A stretch of DNA of 55,207 bases from Halioglobus sp. (GCA_029246385.1 JAQWNG010000021.1:1-55207); one strand, 5' to 3'; counted from the stretch's first letter, positions 8,655-17,340 are shown. Numbers and translations are program-made. The notes: generated by a model not told the origin, from the letters alone.

Positions 8655-9224
8655 GTCATCAGAACGCAATCAAATATTTAGTCGTTTAACCACGATCGCA
8701 GATTGAGTATGAGCAGCAACCACCGAGCCTACACACGCTATAACTCCATTTATAACGCATAAATGATAATGATGACCGCACGGTCTCTAGCGGGCGCAAC
8801 ACCTATGACCAGATAGCACACAGTGCAATATTTACTGAGCGACATTGGAACGCCAACGTTATTGCAATTATAGTTTAGGTCTTGAGCTTTGCAGAGATCC
8901 GCAGAAGTGGCCGTTCTATTTTCGATGATAACGGCGTCAGCCTTATGTCTGAAAACGCTGCGCTGCTGTTTGACAGGACTCTGTCGATTTTCCACTTCGA
9001 CTCCGCTTCAATTTTATGACAAACTGCTCCCGCCAGTCTAAATGGTTGATTTTAGATAAGTGCAACACAAATGCTCTGTGACCGAGTGCGTCAAAGCTAG
9101 GCTCTTTTTTGTAGGGCAAGATTGAAGCTGGTTTTCTAGACTGAGCTTGCTCGAACTCAGTATCGCCAATGTTATCGGGTAGGGTAGACTACACACGCCT
9201 TGCCATCCACTACGGAGAACCCTC
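8655..9224. other. 570-bp gap, no convincing gene
   Basis: It lies between the GMC gene and the methyltransferase, both on the plus strand. A minus-strand frame (8995 to 8750, 81 codons, GTG start with GGAG 5 nt upstream) is open, but the product has no recognisable character and ends in an odd IIII run. I leave it as a doubtful small gene. No strong hairpin with a T-run was seen after 8654. Confidence 0.35.
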
Positions 9225-10025
9225 ATGGACTCTAATAAAATTCGATCAAGCGCCATCAAGACTGGATTGATAGACAGGGTGAGAAGTGCCTGGTGCAACT
9301 CCGCTACTGGGGAATTAGTTCAAGGCGTCTTTCTCAAGCCCGGTATGCAGGTGGTGGATGTTGGCTGCGGCGATGGCGGATACGCAAATTTTTGCGCCAA
9401 AATGGGCTGCAATGTGACCTTCATTGATGTGCAGGAAACTAAAGTTCGAACGCTGGAAAAAAGACTCAAGGGCAAATTCTCAGGAGAAATCAACGGTATC
9501 GTCTCATCGTGCGACCCCATTCCCCTGCCCGACGACTTTGCAGACCTGGTGATTAGCACCGAAGTTCTGGAGCATGTGCAGGATCCTAGCAAAACTCTAA
9601 AAGAAATAGTGCGTATTGGCGGGCCCAAAACTACTTATGTACTAACCGTGCCAGACGCGCGCGGCGAAGACCTTGTCAAAACTGTTGCGCCATCGGCTTA
9701 CTTTCAGGAGCCGAATCACATACACATTTTTACGTCAGATGATTTTGAAAAGCTGGCCGACGATTGCGGACTAGAAATCGTCAGACATGACTACAATTCC
9801 GCCTTTTGGTCTATTTTCTTCCTGCTCAAGTGGGCGACCTCCGAGCCCGATGAAGCTGTTGAAGCGCTCACTGACAATGTCCATCCAGCCACCATTTTAT
9901 GGACGCAGACATGGGACGAGGTCCTAAAGCATCCGAATGGCGATAAAATCCTCGATGCGCTCAACACGGCGCTGCCCAGATCCCAGATGATCGTCGCGCA
10001 AAGGAAAGTAGCCGACCAGAGTTAG
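9225..10025 (+). CDS. class I SAM-dependent methyltransferase
   Basis: Protein of 266 residues with a Methyltransf_11-type fold. Motif I is VVDVGCGDGG (43-52), the acidic end of strand 2 is in FIDVQ (about 67-70), and a typical STEVLEHVQDP segment follows. The GGAG seven bases before the ATG supports the start. The substrate is not evident; proteins with this layout often modify glycans, lipids or quinones. It stands 160 bp before the Dlt-like operon on the same strand, so it may or may not belong to it. Confidence 0.8.
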   Translation: MDSNKIRSSAIKTGLIDRVRSAWCNSATGELVQGVFLKPGMQVVDVGCGDGGYANFCAKMGCNVTFIDVQETKVRTLEKRLKGKFSGEINGIVSSCDPIPLPDDFADLVISTEVLEHVQDPSKTLKEIVRIGGPKTTYVLTVPDARGEDLVKTVAPSAYFQEPNHIHIFTSDDFEKLADDCGLEIVRHDYNSAFWSIFFLLKWATSEPDEAVEALTDNVHPATILWTQTWDEVLKHPNGDKILDALNTALPRSQMIVAQRKVADQS

Positions 10026-10185
10026 AATGGCCCTTTGCAGTGTTAGGTGCGGCACCTGTGCAACAATAGCGTTGTCTGCAGTTTTCGACCATCATCTAAG
10101 AGTGGCGTTAACGTCCCGCACAGTGGCGCTCTGCCAACTTTCAATCGCCCTAGTAATTTTTCAAGCAGAGGTATGACGTTAGGAA

Positions 10186-11370
10186 ATGAAGCACTCTTCA
10201 GAATTCGTCCGCGGCGCCTTCAGCTTCTCAGCTGTCTCTGTGTATGGGACGTTAGTTGTATTCGCGCTCTGCTGGGGCCTGCTTGCCTGGTGGTATGACG
10301 AGGACAACTTACGCGCGGCTGGCAGATCCGTTGTTTTAACCCCTTATGACAAGTACGGACATGCCTCGGCTAAAGCTGCACGATTACAAAATGTACCTGG
10401 AAATGGCCCGCTTGTACTCTATGTAGGTGCGTCTATGGCGGGTGCAGCGGTGTTTAAGCCAGCGTTTTTACATCAGCAACTTATAAAAGAACTTGGGGAA
10501 TTGGACTCGCGGGCAATTTGGGCTGGCGGTTTATCCATCTGGGAAATAGAAGCTATCGCGCAAAATCTGGATCCAAGTCGAGAACGAATTGTGTTGCTTC
10601 CAATGGGCATTGCACGATTTCAGTTAGGACAAGACTCACTCAAAAATATTGCAGACTCAGAACGACTGCTGATCGCAGATAGATCGTATTGGGAAAAAAT
10701 TCTAAACGAAGAGGAAATTTCAGCGCCGGTAACTACCAACATCATGCTTTTTGATAATTACCCTTACTTTGCAAAGCGCAGCACTGGAGTCCTCCAACAA
10801 ATTCTTGGCTATCCCAAGATTCAACCCGGTGGTTGGCGGCCAAAAATAGACGCCAATGTTATGGTTGAACTCAATAAGATGTGGGCTGACCCAAACTATA
10901 TTCCCGATGAAGACGAATCTCGAGCGCGACGTGCAAAGAACAGTGGGGGGTTGAGCACCGCCGATATCCGCGGACTGGCCCATTATGGTGGCCTTGTGAG
11001 GCTCGACGAATACTCCGAGTTCGCTGACGAAGCTGAGGAAATGCTAGTTCGTGTCATTCAGCGTTTAATGCAGGATGGATCGCAAGTAATCATGTTTGAA
11101 ACCCCTTTTGACATAGAGTCGATGACCCGCTTTGAAGGCGCAGAGGCCACCCAGGCTTTCATCAAGGACCTGCATGAGCGATTGGCGCGGATAAGCGAAT
11201 TGACAGGCGCGCCAATCCTCTATACGGGGACTCGTGCAGATCTTCCAACAACAAAATTTTCAGATTGGATTCATGTAGTGGACCACGAGGCAGCAAAGAG
11301 TTTTACGCGCCTATTGGCTAAAGACGTTGCCAAATGGTATGAAAAGTCAAAGACGACAGGAAGACAATGA
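10186..11370 (+). CDS. DltD-like SGNH-fold membrane protein
   Basis: Protein of 394 residues. One N-terminal membrane helix (about 15-36) is followed by a large extracytoplasmic domain. A GxS nucleophile motif is in YVGAS (Ser83), and near the C-terminus a D-x-x-H motif (Asp360, His363), the SGNH/GDSL catalytic arrangement also used by DltD and AlgX/AlgJ. In Gram-positive dlt systems DltD acts on the outer side of the membrane in the last acyl-transfer step. Here the gene stands first in the operon and overlaps the DltX-like gene by 4 bp (ATGA). Overall similarity to DltD is architectural; I cannot claim orthology. The start is the first Met of the frame, with only a poorly spaced AGGA before it. 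Confidence 0.7.
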   Translation: MKHSSEFVRGAFSFSAVSVYGTLVVFALCWGLLAWWYDEDNLRAAGRSVVLTPYDKYGHASAKAARLQNVPGNGPLVLYVGASMAGAAVFKPAFLHQQLIKELGELDSRAIWAGGLSIWEIEAIAQNLDPSRERIVLLPMGIARFQLGQDSLKNIADSERLLIADRSYWEKILNEEEISAPVTTNIMLFDNYPYFAKRSTGVLQQILGYPKIQPGGWRPKIDANVMVELNKMWADPNYIPDEDESRARRAKNSGGLSTADIRGLAHYGGLVRLDEYSEFADEAEEMLVRVIQRLMQDGSQVIMFETPFDIESMTRFEGAEATQAFIKDLHERLARISELTGAPILYTGTRADLPTTKFSDWIHVVDHEAAKSFTRLLAKDVAKWYEKSKTTGRQ

Positions 11371-11519
11371 CCGCAATGACAAAGAAAAATACCAACGTAA
11401 AATTTTATGCAGGAGCGCTAATACAGATGTTGGCAATGGGTTTCCTGCTATTCATTGCGACTGTCGAAATTTTCTCTATGGCATCAGACACGCAAATTTT
11501 CCGCTACCAGGGCTTCTGA
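11367..11519 (+). CDS. DltX-like 50-residue membrane microprotein with C-terminal FxYxxF motif
   Basis: A 50-codon gene too short for ordinary gene callers. It overlaps the DltD-like stop by ATGA and has AGGA 5 nt before its ATG. The product has a basic N-terminus (MTAMTKKNTNVK), one membrane helix (about 14-36) and ends exactly in FRYQGF. DltX of Gram-positive dlt operons is a protein of about 50 residues with one helix and a C-terminal FxYxxF motif whose Tyr is proposed to carry the acyl group between DltB and DltD. Size, topology, motif and its place directly before the MBOAT gene all agree. The N-terminus would be cytoplasmic and the motif (Tyr47) outside, close to the MBOAT active site. 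Confidence 0.85.
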   Translation: MTAMTKKNTNVKFYAGALIQMLAMGFLLFIATVEIFSMASDTQIFRYQGF

Positions 11520-11529
11520 GGAGCAGGCT

Positions 11530-12702
11530 TTGATAAATACCTGGGAATTTTGGGCAACTCTTGCCGCCGCGGTCATAGTCTACTGGGGCCTTCCAGCGAA
11601 GATGCGGCTTAGCTTTCTTGCTCTCGCATCGGGCGCCTATATCAGCTACCTCGACGTATCGTCTGCGGTAATTTTATTATTGGGAAGTTTGTTTATCAAA
11701 TGGATGTTCGACCGTAACCTTTTGCTAAACAAAAAACCTTCGCTGCTGAAATGGGTGGTTGTTCTCCTAATATTTGGTCTAGCTGGCTTCAAAGCATTGC
11801 CCAATCTTCTTGACGATGTGTTTCAAAATAGCATTCTTGCGGGGGTTGCAGTTCCTCTGGGGATTAGCTATTACATCTTTAAACTTATTCACTACGCAGT
11901 GGAGCGCAACCGTGGAAATTTAGGCGAGGTGGGAAATGCAGAATTTCTGTGCTGGCTATTTTTATTTCCCATGTTCACAGCAGGCCCAATAGAGCCATTG
12001 GATCACTTCAAAAAATCGCGCAGCGAAAATTTCGATCACGCCGCAATACTTGAGGGAATTGGCAGAATAATTCAGGGCATGGTAAAAAAATTCGTTCTTG
12101 TAGGAATTTTACTGCAGCAAATATTGATGGATGATCAGACGGTAATGTCTGTACATCAGAATCTTAGCGCAATGACTGTGTACGAATTATGGATATTCTT
12201 TGTCCTGATTTTTTTTACTTTCTATCTGGAATTTTCTGCGTATTCTGATATTGCAATTGGCGGCTGCAGATTATTCGGAATCAGAATCATAGAGAACTTC
12301 AACTGGCCAATCGTTGCCAAGAACATGTCCGAGTTCTGGAAGCGCTGGCATATGTCGTTGTCCGGGTGGTGTCAACGCTATATTTATATGCCCGTGATTG
12401 CCCGCACTAGAAACCCCTATTACGCTATATTTTTCACTTTTCTCACGATTGGTATGTGGCATGCAGTAGATTTGAACTACCTGGCTTGGGGTCTGTTTCA
12501 CGGCGCAGGAGTCGCGACAGCGGTTACATTTGGGCGAATAAAGAGAAAACTAGGCTGGATGAGAAGGGAGAAAGGCATATTTGTCTACTGGGGAATGCCC
12601 CTGACGCTAGCATACGTCAGTTTCGGTGGAGTGTTCAGCAGCACACAAGGCCAAGGCATTGGTGTGGCACTCGATTTTGCAAAAAAACTGCTGGGACTGT
12701 AA
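11530..12702 (+). CDS. DltB-like MBOAT O-acyltransferase
   Basis: Polytopic membrane protein of 390 residues in the MBOAT family. The conserved region reads EFWKRWHMSLSGW (His274) and GMWHAVDLNYLAW (His311), the two conserved His positions of DltB/AlgI-type enzymes; a further HG follows at 324. In the Dlt system DltB takes the aminoacyl group from the charged carrier on the cytoplasmic side and passes it through the membrane to DltX. The start is set at TTG 11530, where AGGAG stands 6 nt upstream, 10 bp after the DltX-like stop. A longer frame from ATG 11455 would overlap the microprotein gene and adds a non-membrane N-terminus. No AlgI-like partner set for alginate is present. Confidence 0.9.
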   Translation: MINTWEFWATLAAAVIVYWGLPAKMRLSFLALASGAYISYLDVSSAVILLLGSLFIKWMFDRNLLLNKKPSLLKWVVVLLIFGLAGFKALPNLLDDVFQNSILAGVAVPLGISYYIFKLIHYAVERNRGNLGEVGNAEFLCWLFLFPMFTAGPIEPLDHFKKSRSENFDHAAILEGIGRIIQGMVKKFVLVGILLQQILMDDQTVMSVHQNLSAMTVYELWIFFVLIFFTFYLEFSAYSDIAIGGCRLFGIRIIENFNWPIVAKNMSEFWKRWHMSLSGWCQRYIYMPVIARTRNPYYAIFFTFLTIGMWHAVDLNYLAWGLFHGAGVATAVTFGRIKRKLGWMRREKGIFVYWGMPLTLAYVSFGGVFSSTQGQGIGVALDFAKKLLGL

Positions 12703-12792
12703 TCTGTTTTCGAAACCATATCCTACTTCACCTACTGAAATCAGATCGAATAAAGACTAAAACGAATGACAATAGTTTATTTGGTATAAACC

Positions 12793-14364
12793 ATGCAAGA
12801 AACACTCATTTCTGGATTTATTCGCTCCGCTCACGCCCACGGCGATCAGATCGCAGTCTCGGCGCCATCGGGCACGTACACCTATAAGGAGTTATATCGG
12901 CGCGCCAGTGCGATTGCTGCATCACTATCCGAATTCAAAATGGCAGACTCTGGGCTAGTGCCAATACTGGTCGAACGAGATCTTTCTGCCTTCGTAGGAA
13001 TCCTCGGTATTTTATTGAGCGGTAATGGTTATGTGCCCATCAGTGGCTCATTCCCGCCGAGTCGCATAGCGACCATAATTTCCGATATCGGCGCGGCCAC
13101 CCTGCTGACGGATTCTGCATCACTGCCACTTGCGCTTGAAGCCACCTCGAGTTGCGATAGTATTGCCAGAATATTAATGCTCGACGCTGTGAATCTGGAA
13201 TCCTCTGCCGACAATCCGGATGTAGATCTTGTGTTGCCGCTCGAGGCTTCAGATAACTGGATGCCTTTAGATGTGTCACCCGATGCGCTGGCCTACGTTT
13301 TTTATACTTCTGGCAGTACAGGCACGCCCAAGGGCGTAAAAATCACTCATAACAACATCGTTCGTTACATTAATTACATGTCCGCGCGCTATGAGCTTAC
13401 TTGCAGTGATCGAATCCTCCAGATTACTGATCTAACTTTTGATCTTTCTGTGTTCGAACAGTTCATGGCCTGGAAAGCCGGCTGCCGATTATATGTTCCC
13501 TCCTCTAGGGATAAACTCGGCGTCGCAAAATTTATAAAAGACAGTAAAATTACCACCTCACTACTGACCCCGTCGATGGCTTTACTAATGCGCAAATTAC
13601 GTCAACTTGAGCCGGGGGCATTTCCCGATCTCCTCGTCAGTCTATTTTGTGGCGAGGCGTTACATTGTGACGTTGCCGAGGCCTGGGCTGAGGCCGCTCC
13701 AAAATCTATCGTAGAAAATATCTACGGCCCGACTGAGTTGGTTGTCAGCTGCATGATTCATCGGTGGGACAGCTTATACTCTAAGAAAATTTCCATAAAT
13801 AACGTTGTGCCGATTGGCCAACCCCATGAAGATATAGATGCGCTAATTATTGATGAAGCTGGCAATATATTGCCCGCTGGTGAACTGGGCGAGTTGCTGA
13901 TTTCTGGCCCGCAAACTGAAGCTCTGGGTTATTGGCGTAACGAAGAAAAGACCCGCGAGGTACTCGTTGAAATTCCCGGCTACAATTTTCCATGCTATAA
14001 AACCGGTGATTTGGCCATTCAGAATCCGCAAGATGGCCTGTTTAACTGGGTGGGTCGCGCGGACCAGCAAATTAAATACATGGGGCATCGCATAGAGCTT
14101 GGGGATATTGAAGCCGCGATACGGCGATGTTTTGACTGTCAGCAGGCTGCGATTGTTCCGTGGCCCATTGTCGATGGACAAATCATGGGGTTGGTAGCAT
14201 TTGTGGAGGCCGACATCGATATTGCCAATGAGAGATTTGTGGCCACACTATCAAAAGAGATCCCAGACTACATGGTGCCCAAAAAAGTTATTATTCTGGA
14301 TCGTTTTCCAGTCAATACCAGTGGTAAGGTAGATCGACCGAAACTAAAATCGCAATTGGTGTAA
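12793..14364 (+). CDS. DltA-like amino-acid adenylating enzyme (D-alanine--carrier ligase-like)
   Basis: Stand-alone adenylation enzyme of 523 residues (DltA is usually about 505). Visible core motifs are A3 YTSGSTGTPKG (171-181), A4 FDLSVF with the amino-group-binding Asp217, A5 NIYGPTE (309-315), A7 YKTGD (402-406), A8 GRADQQIKYMGHR (421-433) and A10 with the catalytic Lys512 in SGKVDR. The segment FCGE (Cys286) corresponds to the DltA Cys that favours D-Ala over L-Ala. The reaction is ATP-dependent activation of an amino acid and its loading on the phosphopantetheine arm of a carrier, here the next gene, 5 bp downstream. D-alanine is the best guess; another small amino acid is possible. 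Confidence 0.87.
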   Translation: MQETLISGFIRSAHAHGDQIAVSAPSGTYTYKELYRRASAIAASLSEFKMADSGLVPILVERDLSAFVGILGILLSGNGYVPISGSFPPSRIATIISDIGAATLLTDSASLPLALEATSSCDSIARILMLDAVNLESSADNPDVDLVLPLEASDNWMPLDVSPDALAYVFYTSGSTGTPKGVKITHNNIVRYINYMSARYELTCSDRILQITDLTFDLSVFEQFMAWKAGCRLYVPSSRDKLGVAKFIKDSKITTSLLTPSMALLMRKLRQLEPGAFPDLLVSLFCGEALHCDVAEAWAEAAPKSIVENIYGPTELVVSCMIHRWDSLYSKKISINNVVPIGQPHEDIDALIIDEAGNILPAGELGELLISGPQTEALGYWRNEEKTREVLVEIPGYNFPCYKTGDLAIQNPQDGLFNWVGRADQQIKYMGHRIELGDIEAAIRRCFDCQQAAIVPWPIVDGQIMGLVAFVEADIDIANERFVATLSKEIPDYMVPKKVIILDRFPVNTSGKVDRPKLKSQLV

Positions 14365-14369
14365 GTATA

Positions 14370-14603
14370 GTGATTACTAAAGCAAAGATTCTAGAGTTTA
14401 TTATAGAGAACGGCGGCTCAACAGATCGTGTTGAAGATGATACGCCGTTGTTTTCCTCCAGCCTTCTTGATTCCTTCACAATGGTCTCTTTAATCATGGT
14501 CATTGAGTCGGAAGCGGATATTACCATTCCGCCAGAGGATATCACGCTCGACAATCTCGACTCCATTAACGCCATTTTAGCGTACTGCGAAAAAAGCACT
14601 TAA
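14370..14603 (+). CDS. DltC-like acyl/aminoacyl carrier protein
   Basis: Acidic four-helix carrier protein of 77 residues with the phosphopantetheine site in SLLDSFTMV (Ser in DSF). The LLDSF form is the one seen in DltC rather than the DSL/DSM of fatty-acid ACPs and most peptidyl carriers. It starts at GTG 5 bp after the ligase and is followed by the sulfotransferase after 4 bp. It would carry the activated amino acid as a thioester to the MBOAT enzyme. A phosphopantetheinyl transferase is not in the window. Confidence 0.88.
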   Translation: MITKAKILEFIIENGGSTDRVEDDTPLFSSSLLDSFTMVSLIMVIESEADITIPPEDITLDNLDSINAILAYCEKST

Positions 14604-14607
14604 CTCT

Positions 14608-15537
14608 ATGAGCCAATCTGATCGCGGAATACTGCTACTGGGCTGCCCAAGATCTGGAACAACCCTACTGCGCAGACTTTTGGGAAATCACAGCAGCATA
14701 GCCAGTCCCGGAGAAACAGGCCTTTTTCGAGGTGCAGCCAATTTCCTAAAAAAAGATACCACCGGCGTCGGTGTCGAGCTCGGCGTATTAAGCGGCCTCG
14801 GGCATATTGGCGTTAACGAAAATCAAATAAAATCTCGCCTCATCGACTTTGTGTTTGCTTTTTTGGACGAATACACACAGAAAGCGGGCAAAAAGCGCTG
14901 GCTAGAGAAGGATGCCTTTAATGCATTTAGTCTCCCGGAGATTGAAGACATATTCGCAGATAGGGTACGCTATATTTGTCTGGTAAGGCACGGTCTTGAC
15001 GTAGCAGTGAGTCTCGACGAGTTCAGCCAGAAAAGCCGCAGTTACGTTTCAGAGCTTCACAATTATATCCAGCGCTCGGCAAACCCGCTCGAAGCTTTTG
15101 CAACTGCATGGGTAGATGCCTCTTCGAACTTGCGCAATCTTTTGCAAAGCCAGGGTGATAACGCGATTTTGGTTAAGTACGAGGATCTGGTCGCAGATCC
15201 CGATGCTGAGCTTGAGCGTATCTTGCATTTTTTGAATGAGCCCGCCGAAGACGGTATGATTGAAAATGCGCTCAGTGACTCCGAATCAATCGGTCTTAGC
15301 GACTGGAAATCTTATGCGCGAGGGTCCATTGACACCGAGAGTATCGGTAGGTGGTCCTCTCTGCCTCCCTACACAATTGCTAGGCTTGCAAGCATCGCAA
15401 ATGAGACACTTCAGGTCTTTGGTTATGATGAGATCGGCGACGAATGGAACGAATCTCCAGAGCTGGCGCGTCGACGTTACGAAATTGGGCTGGCATTGAA
15501 TCTTGCGAAGAGCCAAGGGAAAAATCGGGACGCTTGA
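14608..15537 (+). CDS. PAPS-dependent sulfotransferase
   Basis: Protein of 309 residues with the 5'-phosphosulfate-binding loop LGCPRSGTTL (11-20) and the 3'-phosphate-binding stretch CLVRHGLDVAVS (124-135, Arg127 and Ser135), as in the Sulfotransfer_1/3 family. It transfers sulfate from PAPS, normally in the cytoplasm, to a hydroxyl or amine of a glycan, lipid or peptide. It follows the carrier gene after 4 bp, so it is almost surely cotranscribed with the Dlt-like genes. Classical dlt operons have no such gene. It may modify the same envelope polymer that is aminoacylated, or a precursor of it; that is inference. Confidence 0.88.
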   Translation: MSQSDRGILLLGCPRSGTTLLRRLLGNHSSIASPGETGLFRGAANFLKKDTTGVGVELGVLSGLGHIGVNENQIKSRLIDFVFAFLDEYTQKAGKKRWLEKDAFNAFSLPEIEDIFADRVRYICLVRHGLDVAVSLDEFSQKSRSYVSELHNYIQRSANPLEAFATAWVDASSNLRNLLQSQGDNAILVKYEDLVADPDAELERILHFLNEPAEDGMIENALSDSESIGLSDWKSYARGSIDTESIGRWSSLPPYTIARLASIANETLQVFGYDEIGDEWNESPELARRRYEIGLALNLAKSQGKNRDA

Positions 15538-15738
15538 TTTCCAAAGATTTAACAAGGGTGAGGGACTAACGACTTGGCGAGCCGACATCGTAGGAATGGC
15601 TGCACAGATACTGACAAACACCGCGGCTTCCGCTCAGGCGCTTCCGCTCGAAATAGTTAATGGGCCATCTGACTATGCGGTCAATACAATCTGAGATTAT
15701 CTTCGAGATAAGAAATATGCAACACCGCCCTACTCTGT

Positions 15739-17340
15739 CTAGCCTTCCTCCGTCACGAGCGGCGCGCGTTCCACTTGAGAATTTGACTGCAGGAGTCGTG
15801 GAAGCCGAGGGTCATTTAAATCCAGGCGATACATTATCTGATTGTAGTCGTAGCGAGGGGTTGACTCGTTATTGCCAGAAAGCCAGCTCGAATAGGTACC
15901 CTCAAAATAAAGATAACGCCCGTTGGCAAAATACGGATGCTGTTTTACATTATAAAAAGAGTAACTATTATGTGTGACGATTTTTCGTGCGGCTGACCAA
16001 GGACCCACCGGACTCAGGGCCTCAGCGTACCAGACCTCACCCAGTAAACTGCGGCCAAATAATTGGCCGAAAATAAGTATCCAGCGGTTGCGGTGCTGAT
16101 TCCAGGCAACGCTGCCGTTATGCGGGGTGATCTGATCACCGGTTTTACTATCAACTAACCTCCAGCGTTGTTCTTCTGGTTTCACTAATCCCTTTTCTAT
16201 CAGCGTACGCCAACGTTTTTCGGTTATAAGGTCAGTATCCGCCTTCCAGGAACAGACTAGTTGGCCGCGCTGGTTCCGTTCCAGTGGGGGGGTATCATCC
16301 CGCCATCGACTACCCGCTTTTAGACATGTAAAAGCCTCGTAGCGTTTTGAATCTAGAATATGTTCCTTTGCTGCGCGCACGCGCACGTCGGGAAAAGTGC
16401 GGCCGAAATAAAACCAATCTTGGTCAGCGTGCCTAATTTTGAGGGTTTGGCCGCGCGGATACAGCGGCGTATTGAGAGGAAATTCGACCCGCTTTTCAAA
16501 TATTTCCCGTTCGTCGTTCCAGACGGCGATTCCCTGCTCGAGTTTTGTCTCCACATTTTCTACCCGAGAATAATACGTGAACATTTGCTCTTGCCCGTCT
16601 TCCTCGAAAACCATGAGACCAGAAATCCATACGGGACCAGCACCCTCAATAGGGCACATGCCACGTGCATTGCCGTCACTATCGACAAAGTAGGTCAACT
16701 GAATGCTGTCGTCAGCAATGTTATTCCCCGCTTGAGGCAGCCTCGAAACTGCACCGGAGACCTCGAAATTACCCAGCGGACCGTCCGCTCGGCGGGTGTC
16801 GCCCCAGAACCAGTATAGCTGCCCCTTGTAAATCGCATTAACCACCGAATCTTGGCCAAAAACGCCCCCCGAGAGCTCGCCGGAATGGCCCAGCGCAGGC
16901 GCAAGTCCTACCAACCGAGAGTCATGATAGATACCCTCTCCAGTCACTCGGTAGAGACGCTCTGCGATATTTATCCGCCGCAAAGGAACGACTTCGATCT
17001 CGCCGGCAGTCGGTTTAACTCGAATGCCTTGAAAGCCACTCAGCTCCTCCTGCAATTCATAGCCATGACTGTAAACAGAGAAGTAAAGGGATTCCGCATC
17101 CAGATCACCCGCACGCATAGCTATAAGCCCGGCGCTGTCACTAACATAGCTGACGGAGTTGGTGGACTTGATCTCCACCAGAGGAATACCTCGTCCCGTT
17201 TGATCATCGATAAAGTAAATTTTAAAATAACCTGGCTGAAAACTAGCACAGGCTGTCAGCAATAAAATGAGCCATATCAGCACCAAACGAAAAACCGTAT
17301 GCTTCAAACCTATCATTGCTAAATGGATAAACTTGGCCAT
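15739..17340 (-). CDS. lipoprotein with probable beta-propeller (DUF4185-like) domain
   Basis: Protein of 533 residues with a lipoprotein signal ending in LLTAC (Cys31). Residues 40-125 look like a small beta domain. The rest has repeated W/Y-rich blades with motifs such as YWFWGDTR, WFYFGRTFP, GSVAWNQHRNRW and YFEGTYS, typical of five-bladed propeller proteins of the DUF4185/GH43-like type. It would sit in the outer membrane or periplasm. A glycan-binding or -cleaving role is possible, but I see no clear catalytic triad. It converges on the sulfotransferase gene, with about 200 bp between the stops. Confidence 0.6.
   Translation of the reverse strand: MAKFIHLAMIGLKHTVFRLVLIWLILLLTACASFQPGYFKIYFIDDQTGRGIPLVEIKSTNSVSYVSDSAGLIAMRAGDLDAESLYFSVYSHGYELQEELSGFQGIRVKPTAGEIEVVPLRRINIAERLYRVTGEGIYHDSRLVGLAPALGHSGELSGGVFGQDSVVNAIYKGQLYWFWGDTRRADGPLGNFEVSGAVSRLPQAGNNIADDSIQLTYFVDSDGNARGMCPIEGAGPVWISGLMVFEEDGQEQMFTYYSRVENVETKLEQGIAVWNDEREIFEKRVEFPLNTPLYPRGQTLKIRHADQDWFYFGRTFPDVRVRAAKEHILDSKRYEAFTCLKAGSRWRDDTPPLERNQRGQLVCSWKADTDLITEKRWRTLIEKGLVKPEEQRWRLVDSKTGDQITPHNGSVAWNQHRNRWILIFGQLFGRSLLGEVWYAEALSPVGPWSAARKIVTHNSYSFYNVKQHPYFANGRYLYFEGTYSSWLSGNNESTPRYDYNQIMYRLDLNDPRLPRLLQSNSQVERAPLVTEEG

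Noticed and set aside
8750-8995. Minus-strand frame of 81 codons with GTG start and GGAG
   Set aside because: No recognisable protein features, odd hydrophobic end and no supporting neighbours; only the ribosome site speaks for it.
11455-11529. N-terminal extension of the MBOAT protein from ATG 11455
   Set aside because: It would overlap most of the DltX-like gene, adds a polar non-membrane stretch and has no ribosome site, while TTG 11530 has AGGAG at 6 nt.
15503-15694. Plus-strand 63-codon frame overlapping the sulfotransferase end
   Set aside because: It starts inside the sulfotransferase gene without a ribosome site and has no membrane segment or known motif.
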